Shown here piece by piece: positions 1 through 10,233 of a stretch of DNA of 64,000 nucleotides. Origin of the DNA: Cadophora sp. MPI-SDFR-AT-0126 (taxonomy: Eukaryota; Ascomycota; Leotiomycetes; Helotiales; Ploettnerulaceae); NCBI GenBank assembly GCA_020747065.1, contig JAGMVK010000006.1:1550001-1614000 (forward strand), in the 5' to 3' direction. The notes under the pieces are model-generated. The model was not told where the DNA came from. It saw only the letters and a program-made list of their open reading frames with translations, and ran no database searches. The translations under genes were made by a program, and so were the position numbers. Position 1 is the first letter of the stretch. Each line of letters starts with the position of its first letter.

Positions 1-2276
1 ATAAGTTGGGACAATATCAAAATACAGCTTGACCTTGGCCGCATCGGCCGCAGTAAACACCATTGGCTCTGTCGAGATGTTGTCTGGGACTGGAAGGTCG
101 ATGGTAGTGGGTTCTCCTGTGGCTCCTTTGGCGCTGACAATTACAGACAGCGAAGTATCAAGCTGGGTGGAATGTGCTTCGGCGATGGGAATTCTGTCGA
201 GCTTGACTGCCGGTACATTTTTTCTCATGTCCATAGATCCCAGACTGACCAGGACCATACTCTCGTTGGTAAGGTAACGATGACCAAACGTTTTCACAGG
301 CTCTGTAGTCTCAACTTTGGTCATCTGTGACCGAGCTGTCCCGATCGAAGACAGATTTGGAGGAGATGAATCTCTGGTACGTGTCGATGGCTCAGACTCT
401 GGACTTGAAATAGCCGAGCTTGCTTGAGCCAACTTTGAAGCTATATCCATATGACCACGAAGAGCTGCATGCTCTCTAGCAAGCCATCCGGATCCATCGG
501 GTTTATTGATATCAGCACCGGCTGTAATAAGGAGTTCCACAATTGGAAGGTGACCATCGACTGAGGCGATATGTAGTGGAGTCCAAGAGAACGTGTTCTC
601 GGTAAGATCAACGTTGGCCTTTTGTTCCGGTGTACCTTGAAGCAAGATGCTAGCACAATCAACATGGCCAAATCGAGCGGCAATATGGAGAGAGGTTTCG
701 CCTGCTGGGTCTTGCCAGTTGATATCGACACCAGCGTCAACAAGCAGTCTGACAATCAGGGTGAAATTGGACTTAGTCGCCATTGCCAGAACGGCACTGG
801 ACTTTGAGATGTCGCGTCTCATGGCTGCCTTTTGATCATTGTGGCCTTGCCAGTTCTCTCCCTTCAGGAGAGCTTGCGTGGTCAAGGGATGACCCCCGAT
901 CACACTAAGATGTAGCGGTGCCTGTCCATCATTATCTTGCCATTCTGGAGCATCGATACCATTTTCGACGTTGAATTGTCCCCACTCTTGCATGTACTTC
1001 ATAACCAGCTCGCAAACAACGACGAAGCCAAACTGAGCGGCATAATGTAATGGCAACCGTCCATATGTGTCTTTTGACTTTAATGCAACACGATGGTGAG
1101 GCTCCAAGGTTTTCAAAACATAGTCCAGGAGCTTCACATATTCATCGTCCATGCTCAGCAACGACGACTCCTTGAGATTGCTTCGTGCGGGCCCCAGAGG
1201 AGGGGACGCTGCAGGCGTGAGGAAGCGAGACTCGTTCGGATCAACGGTGAGGAGAGCGGCGGAAGTTTGGGGCCCAACTCGAGCCGACTTCGCACGACCA
1301 ATAGAAATGACCAGTCGATGCAAGCAGTTACGCTTGTTGATATCGTCGGTCTCATCTAGAGACGTAATATGCTTGAGGAGGTAGCTGATACATTGCTTCG
1401 ACTTGCAAGAAATGCAACGCTGTAGCAGGCTGACCAGGAGCTTCTGCATTCCCGGCTCGTTGGGTTCGATATCAGCCTCTGCAAGAGCCTCTTCGAGCGT
1501 GGGTACATCATCGTTCCGAATAGCTTGATCAACGGTATCTAGAAGTCCTTTGGGCAGATTGAACATGGACCTGGAAGATACCCGTTTGATCGACTGGACC
1601 GAGTGAACCGACTGTGCATCAGAGCCGTCCAAATGGGGCTGAACATCTCCGAGGATCGACAACAGTCCGTTGACGGTGGTCTTCAATTCCTCCACCCGCA
1701 CATTCGTGGCAAAAGGTTTTAAGTCAACTTTTGAAGCCAAGTACCGCTCTTTTGTGCAGACATTCGGAACCTTCTTGTCAAGCTTCTTTGTGATCTTGAT
1801 AAATCCTCTTCGATTCAGGTCACCAAACCATTGTATCTTCCTCAGTTGATCACGGAGCTCCAGAAGAGCACCCCGTAGTTCTTCAATATCATTGAGGTCT
1901 AATGTCTCAAAAACCTCTTTCGATGAGCCATATCTTTCTTTGAGAAGATTCAATCTCCTTGATGCATCGCCGAATTTCTTGTTGTAGAACTCGTCGACAT
2001 CTTCGAGGTTTCGGTCCAATGTAAAGAAAAACTCTAGAGGATCATTAGGCTATGCAGGTGCGGCAGGGTATGTATAAGTACCGGCCAAGTCAGGATCTTT
2101 GCCAGCCTTCTCGGTAGCAACAGCAGCCTTGATGAGCTTCTTCAATCCTTTGTAGTTGATGTAGGCGGCAGACCATTCCGGAAGTTGGGTCCGGAGAAGA
2201 CTGTAAAAGTAGGTCAGCCGATGACAAGTAGCAGTAGACGAAATGTCAAAAAGACATACTGCCGTCCGAACTTCAT
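1..2276 (-). CDS. pho81: PHO81/NUC-2-like SPX-ankyrin regulator (3' part outside window)
   Basis: Regulator of the phosphate-starvation response; in yeast and Neurospora this family inhibits the Pho80-Pho85-type kinase, and SPX domains bind inositol pyrophosphates. The protein opens with MKFGR, the usual SPX start. Exons read by me are 2276-2260, 2200-2082 and 2033 to the window edge, with introns of 59 and 48 nt. The SPX helix motif EFFFTLDRN follows the second intron, and ankyrin repeats (for example GRLPLHYAAQFG, GQAPLHLSVIGGHP, GETSLHIAARFGH) occupy roughly positions 400-1100 of the window. The frame stays open to base 1. The glycerophosphodiester-phosphodiesterase-like C-terminus expected for the family would lie beyond the edge, so the gene is partial only because of the window. 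The 48-nt intron is a multiple of three and contains an in-frame TAG, so an unspliced reading looks falsely broken. Confidence 0.9.
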
Positions 2277-4139
2277 CTTGTGCAAAGCTTCAGCAAGAGA
2301 GATGCCCCAAAATTTCTAGAAAGCTTTTTCTTTGCCCAAACTTCAACAGCTCCAAGCCGGCTTTATTCTTATGTTGGATATTTCGCAGACGGGTAATTGG
2401 GAGATAAGGTAGAGGGGGTCGGTTCGCGATAGGTTAATTAGGAAGAAATGAAATACAGCTTCGTTGGTCGAATAGAAGTCTGCCCTGGGGAGCCATTCAG
2501 TCGAATTTCGAAAGGACCGGATAGACGTTCGTTCTCTGAGTCGATTGTGTCAGGAACAGAGACCTGTTGGCTGGCAGAAGATATCTTGGGACTGTGGGGA
2601 TCCCAGGCTGCGTGAGCTCTTACTATCAGAAAACTGAGGTATTTGGGTTGCAGGTTGTTGTCGTGCTATGGAAGTCGAGAGGTGTAGAGCGTGGAGAAAA
2701 AGGTGGATATGATTCGCCAGGTGGTGTCGAGAATTCTGCCGCCGTTATTCACAAGCGCAGCAGGACCTTGGCGAGCGGCCCGTGAAAGGTCAATCCAGTG
2801 CTGGAACTGCACCAGAACAACCAAACCAAAGAGCCACACAGGCCAAACCGAACACCTGAATATATAGTCCAGTAGGTAGATGATTTCCAAGCACAAAATG
2901 AGGAGTCAGAATTAACAGACGTCTGTGCCACTCAATTCGCTGTTTGCTTTGCTTTGCTCTGCTCTGCTTTGCTTTCTTTGCTGGGTTCCGTGGCCGGGAA
3001 GTGGAAACCGTGACAGACAGAGTGCAGGGCAGGGCAGGGCCTATTGCTTGCTCTCGGTCCCTGGCGGGTCGTAGGGGTTCAGCCTTTCGTTCCAGGGGAG
3101 GCGAGGTGGGGCTTTGGCTTGCTTGCGCCTGGGATGCTGTCCACACCGCCTTCGGGGGCGGTCTTCAGGTCTGAGTCGTACTGATCAGCAGGTACCCAGT
3201 ACCGAGATTTGCGCCTATTTCGGGAGATCCGTGATCAAAATCGAGACATTGTGCAAGGACAACCCGTCTGCTGATATGAGGAAAGGACCCAGAAAGGAAT
3301 GGAGAAAGGCGTGATGGTAAGACAGCAATTCGGCTTTGCAATCCCAAAAAGAAAAAACTTTGAACCTCTGTGGGGAAGGGGAGAGGGAAGTGAGAGGGAA
3401 TTGAAGAAGAGGTGAATAAGGGAGGCAAGGAGGTCAGCAAGCAGTATCGTGATATGGCTGCATGTGACATCATATCGTCCGAGGAAAGCGCCTCCGGCTC
3501 CAGTACTGAACTGTAATGTGGTGTACTGTACCAAGGTAGGGTTGGCTATCACTACCTGTCTGGTTATCAATGATCCAGAAATGACGGTAAGAAGGCGGGA
3601 CATTGGCCAGTAGGGAATTGCCCTTTCCAAAAGCTTATGCAGCTGCTCCCGTCTCAATGATAGAATGTACTTGTAGTCTCGACCGTTGAACGTTATTTCA
3701 CAGGTTTTGATAAGTCTCCAGCTCCGGTTGTAAGCCAGGGAACTCTTGATAACACAGCTCGGGACGGTACTGCTGTACCTCGAATCACGGAGCCGCTCTC
3801 GTAGATAAGGGAGATCATACAAGAAGCATCAATGATGGGATATAGCACCTAGAAATTTGACACCTCTATAGCCAGTTAGTATCCAGATACCAAGAAATCT
3901 TCAATGTACTGTGAGTGATTCACGAATCACAACCTTGGGTGGGTTAGTACCAAGGAACAGACAGAATGAAAAAGTCAAACCCAAATATTGTCCGCATCCT
4001 GTTGCTGACAATGGCTTCGTGCCGGGGAGCACGGAAGCCATGAAAGTAATGCCAAAAATGGCACGAGAGTGGTACTCATTTCTGCAACCGCAACAGGGGT
4101 ATCATGTTTAGAAAGCAATCGACTCCGGTCCACCTCCGA
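2277..4139. other. Intergenic: pho81 upstream region
   Basis: About 1.9 kb between the pho81 start and the dbr1 stop. It contains a pyrimidine-rich, imperfect TTTGC/CTCTGC microsatellite near 2941-2985. The longest open frame (3235-3822, minus) has no recognisable motif and I do not call it. No CACGTG phosphate-response site was noticed by eye. Confidence 0.5.
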
Positions 4140-5995
4140 CTACCAAACCCTCCCTCGTCCTCGTCCCCCACCTCTCCCACGTCCACGATCTCCTCTTCCC
4201 CCACCTCCACGACCTCGATGTCCACCTCGACCTCTTCCGCCGCCCCTTCCCCCAAAACCCCCATCTCGTCTCTGTTCTGTGGGAGGTGGTCCATTTCTCA
4301 TTCTCTTATCTTTCTCTTCCTCTGTGGAAAAGAACTTGTTCTCGATTCCCACTAGGTCACAGAATTCTTGCATCTGAGGATTGTTGTACTCGAGCGGTCC
4401 ATCGTCCACAATTTCAGGTGTTCCAACCTCGAATATTGGTGCTGTCAGAACAAAGTTTTCTGGAATCTCAAGCTTTCCCTTCTTGACAATATTCTCTTCA
4501 ACCCACGCTTGCTCTCTCTCAATGAGAGGTTGGTAATGTCCTTCTCCGAGATCGTCTGGAGCTCTGCCATGTTTGTTCCCGAGAATAATATGAGAAGCAA
4601 ATACTCTGGTTATTGCTAACCACTCTGGATCGTATTCAAATTTAGCTTTTGACAGTGAGACCGAATCACTGCCAGTGCTGGTCCGAGGGACTTCAAGGAG
4701 TTGAAGGAACTTGCGGCCAGGTAGGCACTTATCCAGTGCTAGAAAGCGAACAATTTTGTTCGTGATTTCAGGGGGCGTTGGCTGTCCTGGTTGCGTTCGA
4801 GTTGATGGAGCAGCTGGTCTTGCAAATGCGGCAGGCAACTGGGCTCTGAGATCCGAGGGAACAGAAGATGTAGGTTGAGCATCGGTCGATTCGCCATCTA
4901 ACAAAATTTCGTCCTGGTTTTTAAAAGTTGACGTTCCGTTGATATGGTTTTCTGGCTCATCCTCGTCTAGCGATATCTCGTCATGGTTCGTATAGGCGGT
5001 TCCATTGGTCGCTGTCGGCTTAGCTGGGCTATTCTCATCATCCATGTCCAGGTCAATCTCATCTGAGTTATGGATGATGGTTGGTAGAGCTTGCTGTACA
5101 CTCGGCAAAGCTGGAGGTACAGCTGGTGGCTCGAACGGTTTCGGGGTATCCTCATAAACTTTGGTAGCTGCAAATTTGCAATGCATATGGGCAGAAAACC
5201 AATAGGGTGGCCTCAGACGATCCATGACATATGTAGCAGCTTGATTGCCCAATGTTCCGTCCTTCGATTCCTGTTCAAAAGCTGGTTTCGCTCTCCAGAG
5301 AGCCTTTGCATTTCCAGACTTTTCAATTGCTCTTGGCCAATCATGGCTGATCCCAATATCAACTTGTGTCCTTAATTGTAGCAGTTTCCGGGTGTCAATT
5401 TCTCTGACGTGGTAGATGGATTTGACGTCGTCTTGGCTGTATGGTAGTCGTTCGTGATGCGTTTTATTGAAATTGTACCCTTTCCAAATGCCGGACATGC
5501 CAGCAATTCGTACGCCCCCTACTCGGACAACGTTTGCAGCTCCCACGTAGTAGATATTTGGTGCAACCCATCCTCCATAGAACAGCTCCCAGAGATGGCT
5601 GCTTGCTTCGTGATTTCCTCCGACGAAGATGGTCAGGTATGGAGCTTTCGTGGCGCCGCTGTAGTATGCATGGAAGTCACCGATTTCACGGTATTTGACT
5701 GGGCAGGACATCACGGTCAGGTCTGCGGCATTTCGGACTGACTGGAGCTGTTAGTAGAATTCCCTTGGTCTCGGGTTGTCAACGGACCTGGAAATCGCCG
5801 CCGATGATCAGAAGATCAACTCCATCCCAACCCCGAGCTTCACAGGCAGTGCCTACTGACGCGTATATGGCATCTAATGTACCGTGACCCTGTTGGAGTA
5901 TTAGCTCCTGTGAAAGAAGGATACCCGGCTTGAAGACTCACACATCCTTCTACGGCAATTCTTAAGCCTTGCACTTCCTCCAATGCGGGGTCCAT
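4140..5995 (-). CDS. dbr1: RNA lariat debranching enzyme Dbr1
   Basis: Metallophosphoesterase that cleaves the 2'-5' bond of excised intron lariats in the nucleus. Three exons (5995-5942, 5889-5788, 5741-4140) encode 585 residues. The catalytic motifs are in order: EGCGHGTLD near residues 16-24, GGDFQSVRN near 48-56 and GGNHEAS near 93-99. SHDWP and HMHCKF, the later metal-binding histidine motifs, follow. The family usually has GCCHG at the first site; here the second Cys is Gly, and the metal-binding Cys and His remain. The C-terminal domain ends in an Arg/Gly-rich tail of about 45 residues, a likely RNA-binding extension. Without the two short upstream exons the reading frame would start late and lose the first metal site. 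It is divergent from the Rpr2/Snm1-type gene. Confidence 0.95.
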
Positions 5996-6284
5996 TTTGG
6001 AGGTGAAGGCTCTGGTTAAGAGCAGAACGGCGAATTGTCAGTCGTATGACAGGATTGAATCACCCCCATTCGTTCTGTGGTCGAGTTGCAAAGTTGAGCT
6101 TTGTTGCTAGTTGGTGTTGGCTTCAAATCCGAGGTTGTCTGCATTGGACCTGGCTAGACTAGCTCCTGCCGCCAGGGAGTCAAAATATTTCGGCCTCGCG
6201 TCCGGTGGCTCTCGGCACCTACAACCCTTCACCATCAAAGCGCGTCATCCAGGATAGCGAACTCGACGCTGCAGAGCTGCAGCT
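5996..6284. promoter_or_regulatory. Shared promoter of dbr1 and the Rpr2/Snm1 gene
   Basis: Only 289 bp separate the two divergent start codons, so both genes must draw on the same short region. No specific factor site is claimed. Confidence 0.5.
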
Positions 6285-6848
6285 ATGGCCCTGGAGACTC
6301 CAGAATTATCGGCGCGTCTTCGATATCTCAATAACTCCGCGCATCTACTGGCTACAACCTCTCCTGCGACCTCGAGGTACCTCTTGAGCCGACACAATGC
6401 TCTCATGTTCGAATCGAAAATCGATCTCTCCGAGGAACAGAAGAAGAGGGCGTGCAGCGCCTGCGGAACAATCATGATACTGGGCTGGGAAGCTACGTTG
6501 GAGAACAATGTTGAAAGGAAGAAAGGCAAGGGTCGACATGGGACGGAAGCTATGAAGCCGCCAAAAGCTATGATATACAGCTGCGGCACCTGTTCCAAGA
6601 AGACTCGAATACCAACCGGTATCTCTAAATCAGCTCGTAGGAACAAGGGATCGCTACAATCTACATCCAATTCTATGGTTCCGACGCCGCAATCCCAAGC
6701 TAGTCAGTCAAATGCCCCTTCGCAGAAGGGAGCGAAACGCAAATCGAGAAAGAAAGGTGTACTCGAGGCTATCCTGGCAAGAAACCAGCCCCAGCCTGCA
6801 AATACTGGCTTCGGACTGGATTTGAGCGACTTCATGAAGAGGAGTTGA
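6285..6848 (+). CDS. RNase P/MRP subunit of the Rpr2/Rpp21/Snm1 family
   Basis: Small zinc-binding protein of the ribonuclease P or MRP complex, acting in 5' maturation of pre-tRNA (P) or pre-rRNA processing (MRP). It has 187 residues in one exon. The N-terminal helical part contains LRYLNNSAHLL, and two CxxC pairs (CSAC near residue 57, CGTC near 102) form the four-Cys zinc site typical of the family. The rest is a basic, Ser/Gln-rich tail with GAKRKSRKKG. Fungi carry separate Rpr2 and Snm1 proteins and I cannot tell which this is, so no symbol is given. It shares a promoter with dbr1. Confidence 0.8.
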   Translation: MALETPELSARLRYLNNSAHLLATTSPATSRYLLSRHNALMFESKIDLSEEQKKRACSACGTIMILGWEATLENNVERKKGKGRHGTEAMKPPKAMIYSCGTCSKKTRIPTGISKSARRNKGSLQSTSNSMVPTPQSQASQSNAPSQKGAKRKSRKKGVLEAILARNQPQPANTGFGLDLSDFMKRS

Positions 6849-7747
6849 ACACGTGGGTAGGGTGACCGATTTGAATGATCAAGACCGATGGTCATAAGAG
6901 TGGACTGTCATGAACACCTCAAAAATGGTCATGTGTTGCTCAAAGGCTTCACAGCTTCCCATGTATCAAAAATATAGAGGGAGACATTGCTCGACCAAGA
7001 GCTACGCCGATCCGTCTCTCAGAAAAATTGCATCACGGACAGCAACTGGATCACAGATCCCGACTACACCGTATCGTTCAAGCACCGCAAATTCGGGTCG
7101 GTAGGACTCATAACCGACCTGGAGCTGGAAAGTGCGCCTGTAACGAGCCTGGAAGTGAGTGGACCATGTATGAGCAATAAGTGAACCTGATGTGGTAATC
7201 GAGGTTGCTACATGGTTATTCATATTTCCATGAACGTGGACATGGTTCATTCATGTCCTGAAAGTACGGCCCAGGATTGAGATAATAGCCCCCGCTTGCT
7301 CTTCTGACAGAAGAGAAGCGTATTACTGTTATTAAGTAGCTGGCTCATTGAAAGACTAGGGCTTCATGTCTGCAGCTCTTACGGGTGAAATTGAGACTCA
7401 AGAACTCAAGATACTTTCTTGAAAGTTGCAAATCAGAAAGACGACTTTTGTCGGAGCAGATATCCTCGTGCCGCTCAGAGTATGCTCATATTCCTGAATT
7501 TGGCATAAATACAAAGATCTCCTAATCTTGCATCCTCAAAACTTACTTCTCTACTCATCTGCTCTCAGTTTTTTCTTTCCAAAGCCTTCTCTTCAGCCTC
7601 GCGCTAAATACGTCATCTCAACCACGATTGGTCAGCCTTGCCACCACAAAAAATTGTGAAGGCCCGAGCATACATGACCCCGCGGTCTTCAACATCCCGC
7701 CCGAGACCTCGCTCAATATTCCAAAATCATAACCAAAAAAAAAAAAT
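6849..7747. other. Intergenic: 3' of Rpr2/Snm1 gene and promoter of zpr1
   Basis: About 900 bp without a convincing gene. A CATAAATA sequence near 7503 could be a TATA element for zpr1. TTCTTGAAAGTTG at 7416-7428 fits a heat-shock element (TTCnnGAA plus a weak third unit). The last 200 bp are pyrimidine-rich, then A-rich directly before the zpr1 ATG, as in fungal 5' leaders. Confidence 0.45.
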
Positions 7748-9349
7748 ATGGATACTCATACGGCAGAAGACCCAAAGCCAGACGGCGCAGCTTTCGATAC
7801 ATTCTTTGATTCCATTGGCAAGAAAGCGGAAAACCTTACCATCAGCGATCAGAACGGAAACAAAGAGCCCTCCACTAATAGCGCTGAATCGACAGAGAAG
7901 CCCGACGAAAATGAGCCCAAGGTCGTCGACGAAATTGAAAGCTTATGTATGAACTGTCAAGAGAATGTACGTCGTCCAACCTTATCGATCTCCACTTGTA
8001 CTAATTCTTCACAGGGGACTACTCGACTATTACTCACCCGCATACCCTTCTTCCGCGAAATAATTATCATGTCCTTCTTCTGCCCACACTGCAACTTCAA
8101 AAACTCCGAGATCCAAGCCGCAGGCGAAATCCAGCAAAAAGGCGCACGCTATGAGCTCCGGCTCCGCACGTCCGAGGATTTCGCGCGCCAGGTAGTCAAA
8201 TCCGATACCTGTGTGGTCAAGTTCATCGAGCTAGATATTGAGGTCCCAGCTGGCCGAGGACAGTTGACAAATGTCGAAGGACTACTCAGTATGATTCTCG
8301 AGGACTTGGAAGTCGGGCAAGCGGCGAGGAAGGAACAGATGCCCGAGGTGTATACCAAGATCGAGGAGATAATTGCGAAGGGCAAAAAGATGCTGTCGGG
8401 AGAAAGCTTCCCATTCCGTTTGTCACTCGATGACCCGGCTGGAAACTCTTGGATTGAACCCAATCAGAAGGATGGCGTAGGAAAATGGTCCAAGACCGAA
8501 TACGCGCGCACACCAGAACAGAATGAAGCGCTCGGTCTGGGCGTAGGAAATGAGCAAGAGGCTCTCGAGCCAGCAGCCGCAGGTCAACCTACGGCAGAGT
8601 CTTTCGAATCCGACGATATCATCCCGAACGAAGTCTATTCCTTCCCAGCGACGTGCCCCGGTTGTACCAGACACTGCGTCACGCATATGAAGATGGTAGA
8701 AATTCCACATTTCAAACAAGTAGTCATCATGAGCACCGTGTGCGAAGAATGCGGCTACCGCTCGAACGAAGTCAAAACTGGTGGCGAAGTACCCGAGAAA
8801 GGCAAGAAGATTATCCTACATGTCAACGGAGCTACGGATCTCGCACGCGATATCCTGAAATCCGAGTCCTGTGCGTTGGAATGCCCAGAGTTGAACCTCT
8901 CTGTCAATCCTGGTACTCTAGGTGGACGATTTACGACTGTGGAAGGTCTGTTAACCCAAGTCCGTGACGACTTACACCAGCAGATCTTCGATGTTGGCGA
9001 TGATACTGGTGCAGGAGGAGATTCGCTCCCTTCTAACGAAAAGACTACTTGGAAAAATTTCTTCGATGGATTAAATGAGGCCATTTCAGGAGAGCGCAAA
9101 TTCACAGTTGTGCTGAAGGATCCGCTCGCGAGTAGCTACGTACAAAATCTGTGCTCACCAGCAGACGATCCACAGATCGAGACGGAGGATTATGAGCGCA
9201 CGCAGGAAGAGGAAGAGGATCTTGGCTTGCTAGACATGCAGACGGAGAACTACGTCGATGAGGTTGGTGATGAGAAAAAGAGGATAGAGGATGAGCAAAA
9301 AGTAGAGGATGATAAGGAACTGAAGAAGAGTGAAGAGAGCAATGGTTGA
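7748..9349 (+). CDS. zpr1: Zinc finger protein Zpr1
   Basis: Conserved eukaryotic protein with a duplicated zinc-finger plus ZPR1 domain. It binds eEF1A and is reported to help it fold. One 48-nt intron (7967-8014, GTACGT...TTCACAG) is a multiple of three and has no stop, so reading through it would add 16 false residues after MNCQEN. The spliced protein is about 517 residues. The first four-Cys finger runs from CMNC near residue 66 to CPHC, followed by NFKNSEIQAAGEI. The second runs from CPGC near residue 286 to CEECGYRSNEVKTGGE. The two halves are internal repeats, as in all ZPR1 proteins. The C-terminus is very acidic with a Glu/Lys-rich tail. The ATG follows an A-run and opens an acidic N-terminus with FDTFFDSIGKKAENL. 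Confidence 0.95.
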   Translation: MDTHTAEDPKPDGAAFDTFFDSIGKKAENLTISDQNGNKEPSTNSAESTEKPDENEPKVVDEIESLCMNCQENVRRPTLSISTCTNSSQGTTRLLLTRIPFFREIIIMSFFCPHCNFKNSEIQAAGEIQQKGARYELRLRTSEDFARQVVKSDTCVVKFIELDIEVPAGRGQLTNVEGLLSMILEDLEVGQAARKEQMPEVYTKIEEIIAKGKKMLSGESFPFRLSLDDPAGNSWIEPNQKDGVGKWSKTEYARTPEQNEALGLGVGNEQEALEPAAAGQPTAESFESDDIIPNEVYSFPATCPGCTRHCVTHMKMVEIPHFKQVVIMSTVCEECGYRSNEVKTGGEVPEKGKKIILHVNGATDLARDILKSESCALECPELNLSVNPGTLGGRFTTVEGLLTQVRDDLHQQIFDVGDDTGAGGDSLPSNEKTTWKNFFDGLNEAISGERKFTVVLKDPLASSYVQNLCSPADDPQIETEDYERTQEEEEDLGLLDMQTENYVDEVGDEKKRIEDEQKVEDDKELKKSEESNG

Positions 9350-10233
9350 TTCCCCCTTTTCCCGAAAGCAAATAGAAGATAGAGAATTGTGTTTTCGCTG
9401 GTCACGATGTGCATCTTGGACTTTTTCTTAGGTAAGCTTTGTTTGTCGAAATGGTTGTATCTGGCAAACGCCTAATACTCGTCGTACTGAACTCTTCCAA
9501 GTGATTGATATGATATCCATGACAAACCGCGGAGTTCTGGAAGCTGAAGTAGCTAGGCAAAGGAGAAGCGAGCCTAAAGCGAGCGCCGAACAATATGATT
9601 CCTAATGCCCATGCGTCAACATTCAAATCACGCCCCGAGAGACCACATATACACCTCCAATATGCGCCAGCGAAGTTGGGATAGAACTACGATCATCCTC
9701 CAATGAAAGAGTCAGGCATATCATCGATCTGGTCATACAGACACAAAGAAACAAAAAAAACATGGCCTAACGAATACAATCGACTTCAAATCAAGGAGCT
9801 GCTGTTGCTAAGTTCATTTGTCAATGGTAGAACGGGTCACGGCACAGACAATTTTTCTTTCACTATCACGAAATGCATTTAACACTTTGTATGTAGAATT
9901 GAGCTTCTATCCGTCGACTGCCTAACATACCCAGGTGAGTTTCGTGCCGAAACTCCCCTCTAAATCATAAGAAACCAACAAACACCCAATCCGTATAGGA
10001 TTGAAGTACAGCCTGAGAATGCTCTATGGCAGACCCAGGAAACGCGAAAGCTGAAGCGGCTGAATGCAGAAGAGGAAGCCATGCTTTCAAAAAAGCCCCT
10101 CGATACATCCCACCACGAGAGGACCCATGCGAGGCGAGGTTCAAGAATAAAGTAAACAGACAGGACGCAACCACAACAAGATTCAGACTTCCCAACATGC
10201 AAATTCATGGTGTCTGCAAGTCCGGCCCTCCTC
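9350..10233. other. Intergenic between convergent genes
   Basis: Holds the 3' untranslated regions of zpr1 and of the gene on the opposite strand. No gene seen. Confidence 0.5.

Noticed and set aside
2034..2081. In-frame TAG inside the SPX domain of pho81, looking like a nonsense or RIP mutation
   Set aside because: The TAG lies in a 48-nt intron with GTACTT donor, CTAAT branch and CTCTAG acceptor; splicing it restores the SPX sequence in frame.
3235..3822. 195-codon minus-strand open frame
   Set aside because: No motif, atypical composition, and it lies in the pho81 upstream region; probably chance.
9402..9626. Minus-strand frame with VDAWALGIILFG, like a kinase DVWALGVILF motif
   Set aside because: No other kinase motif nearby; the rest of the frame is not kinase-like. 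Chance resemblance.
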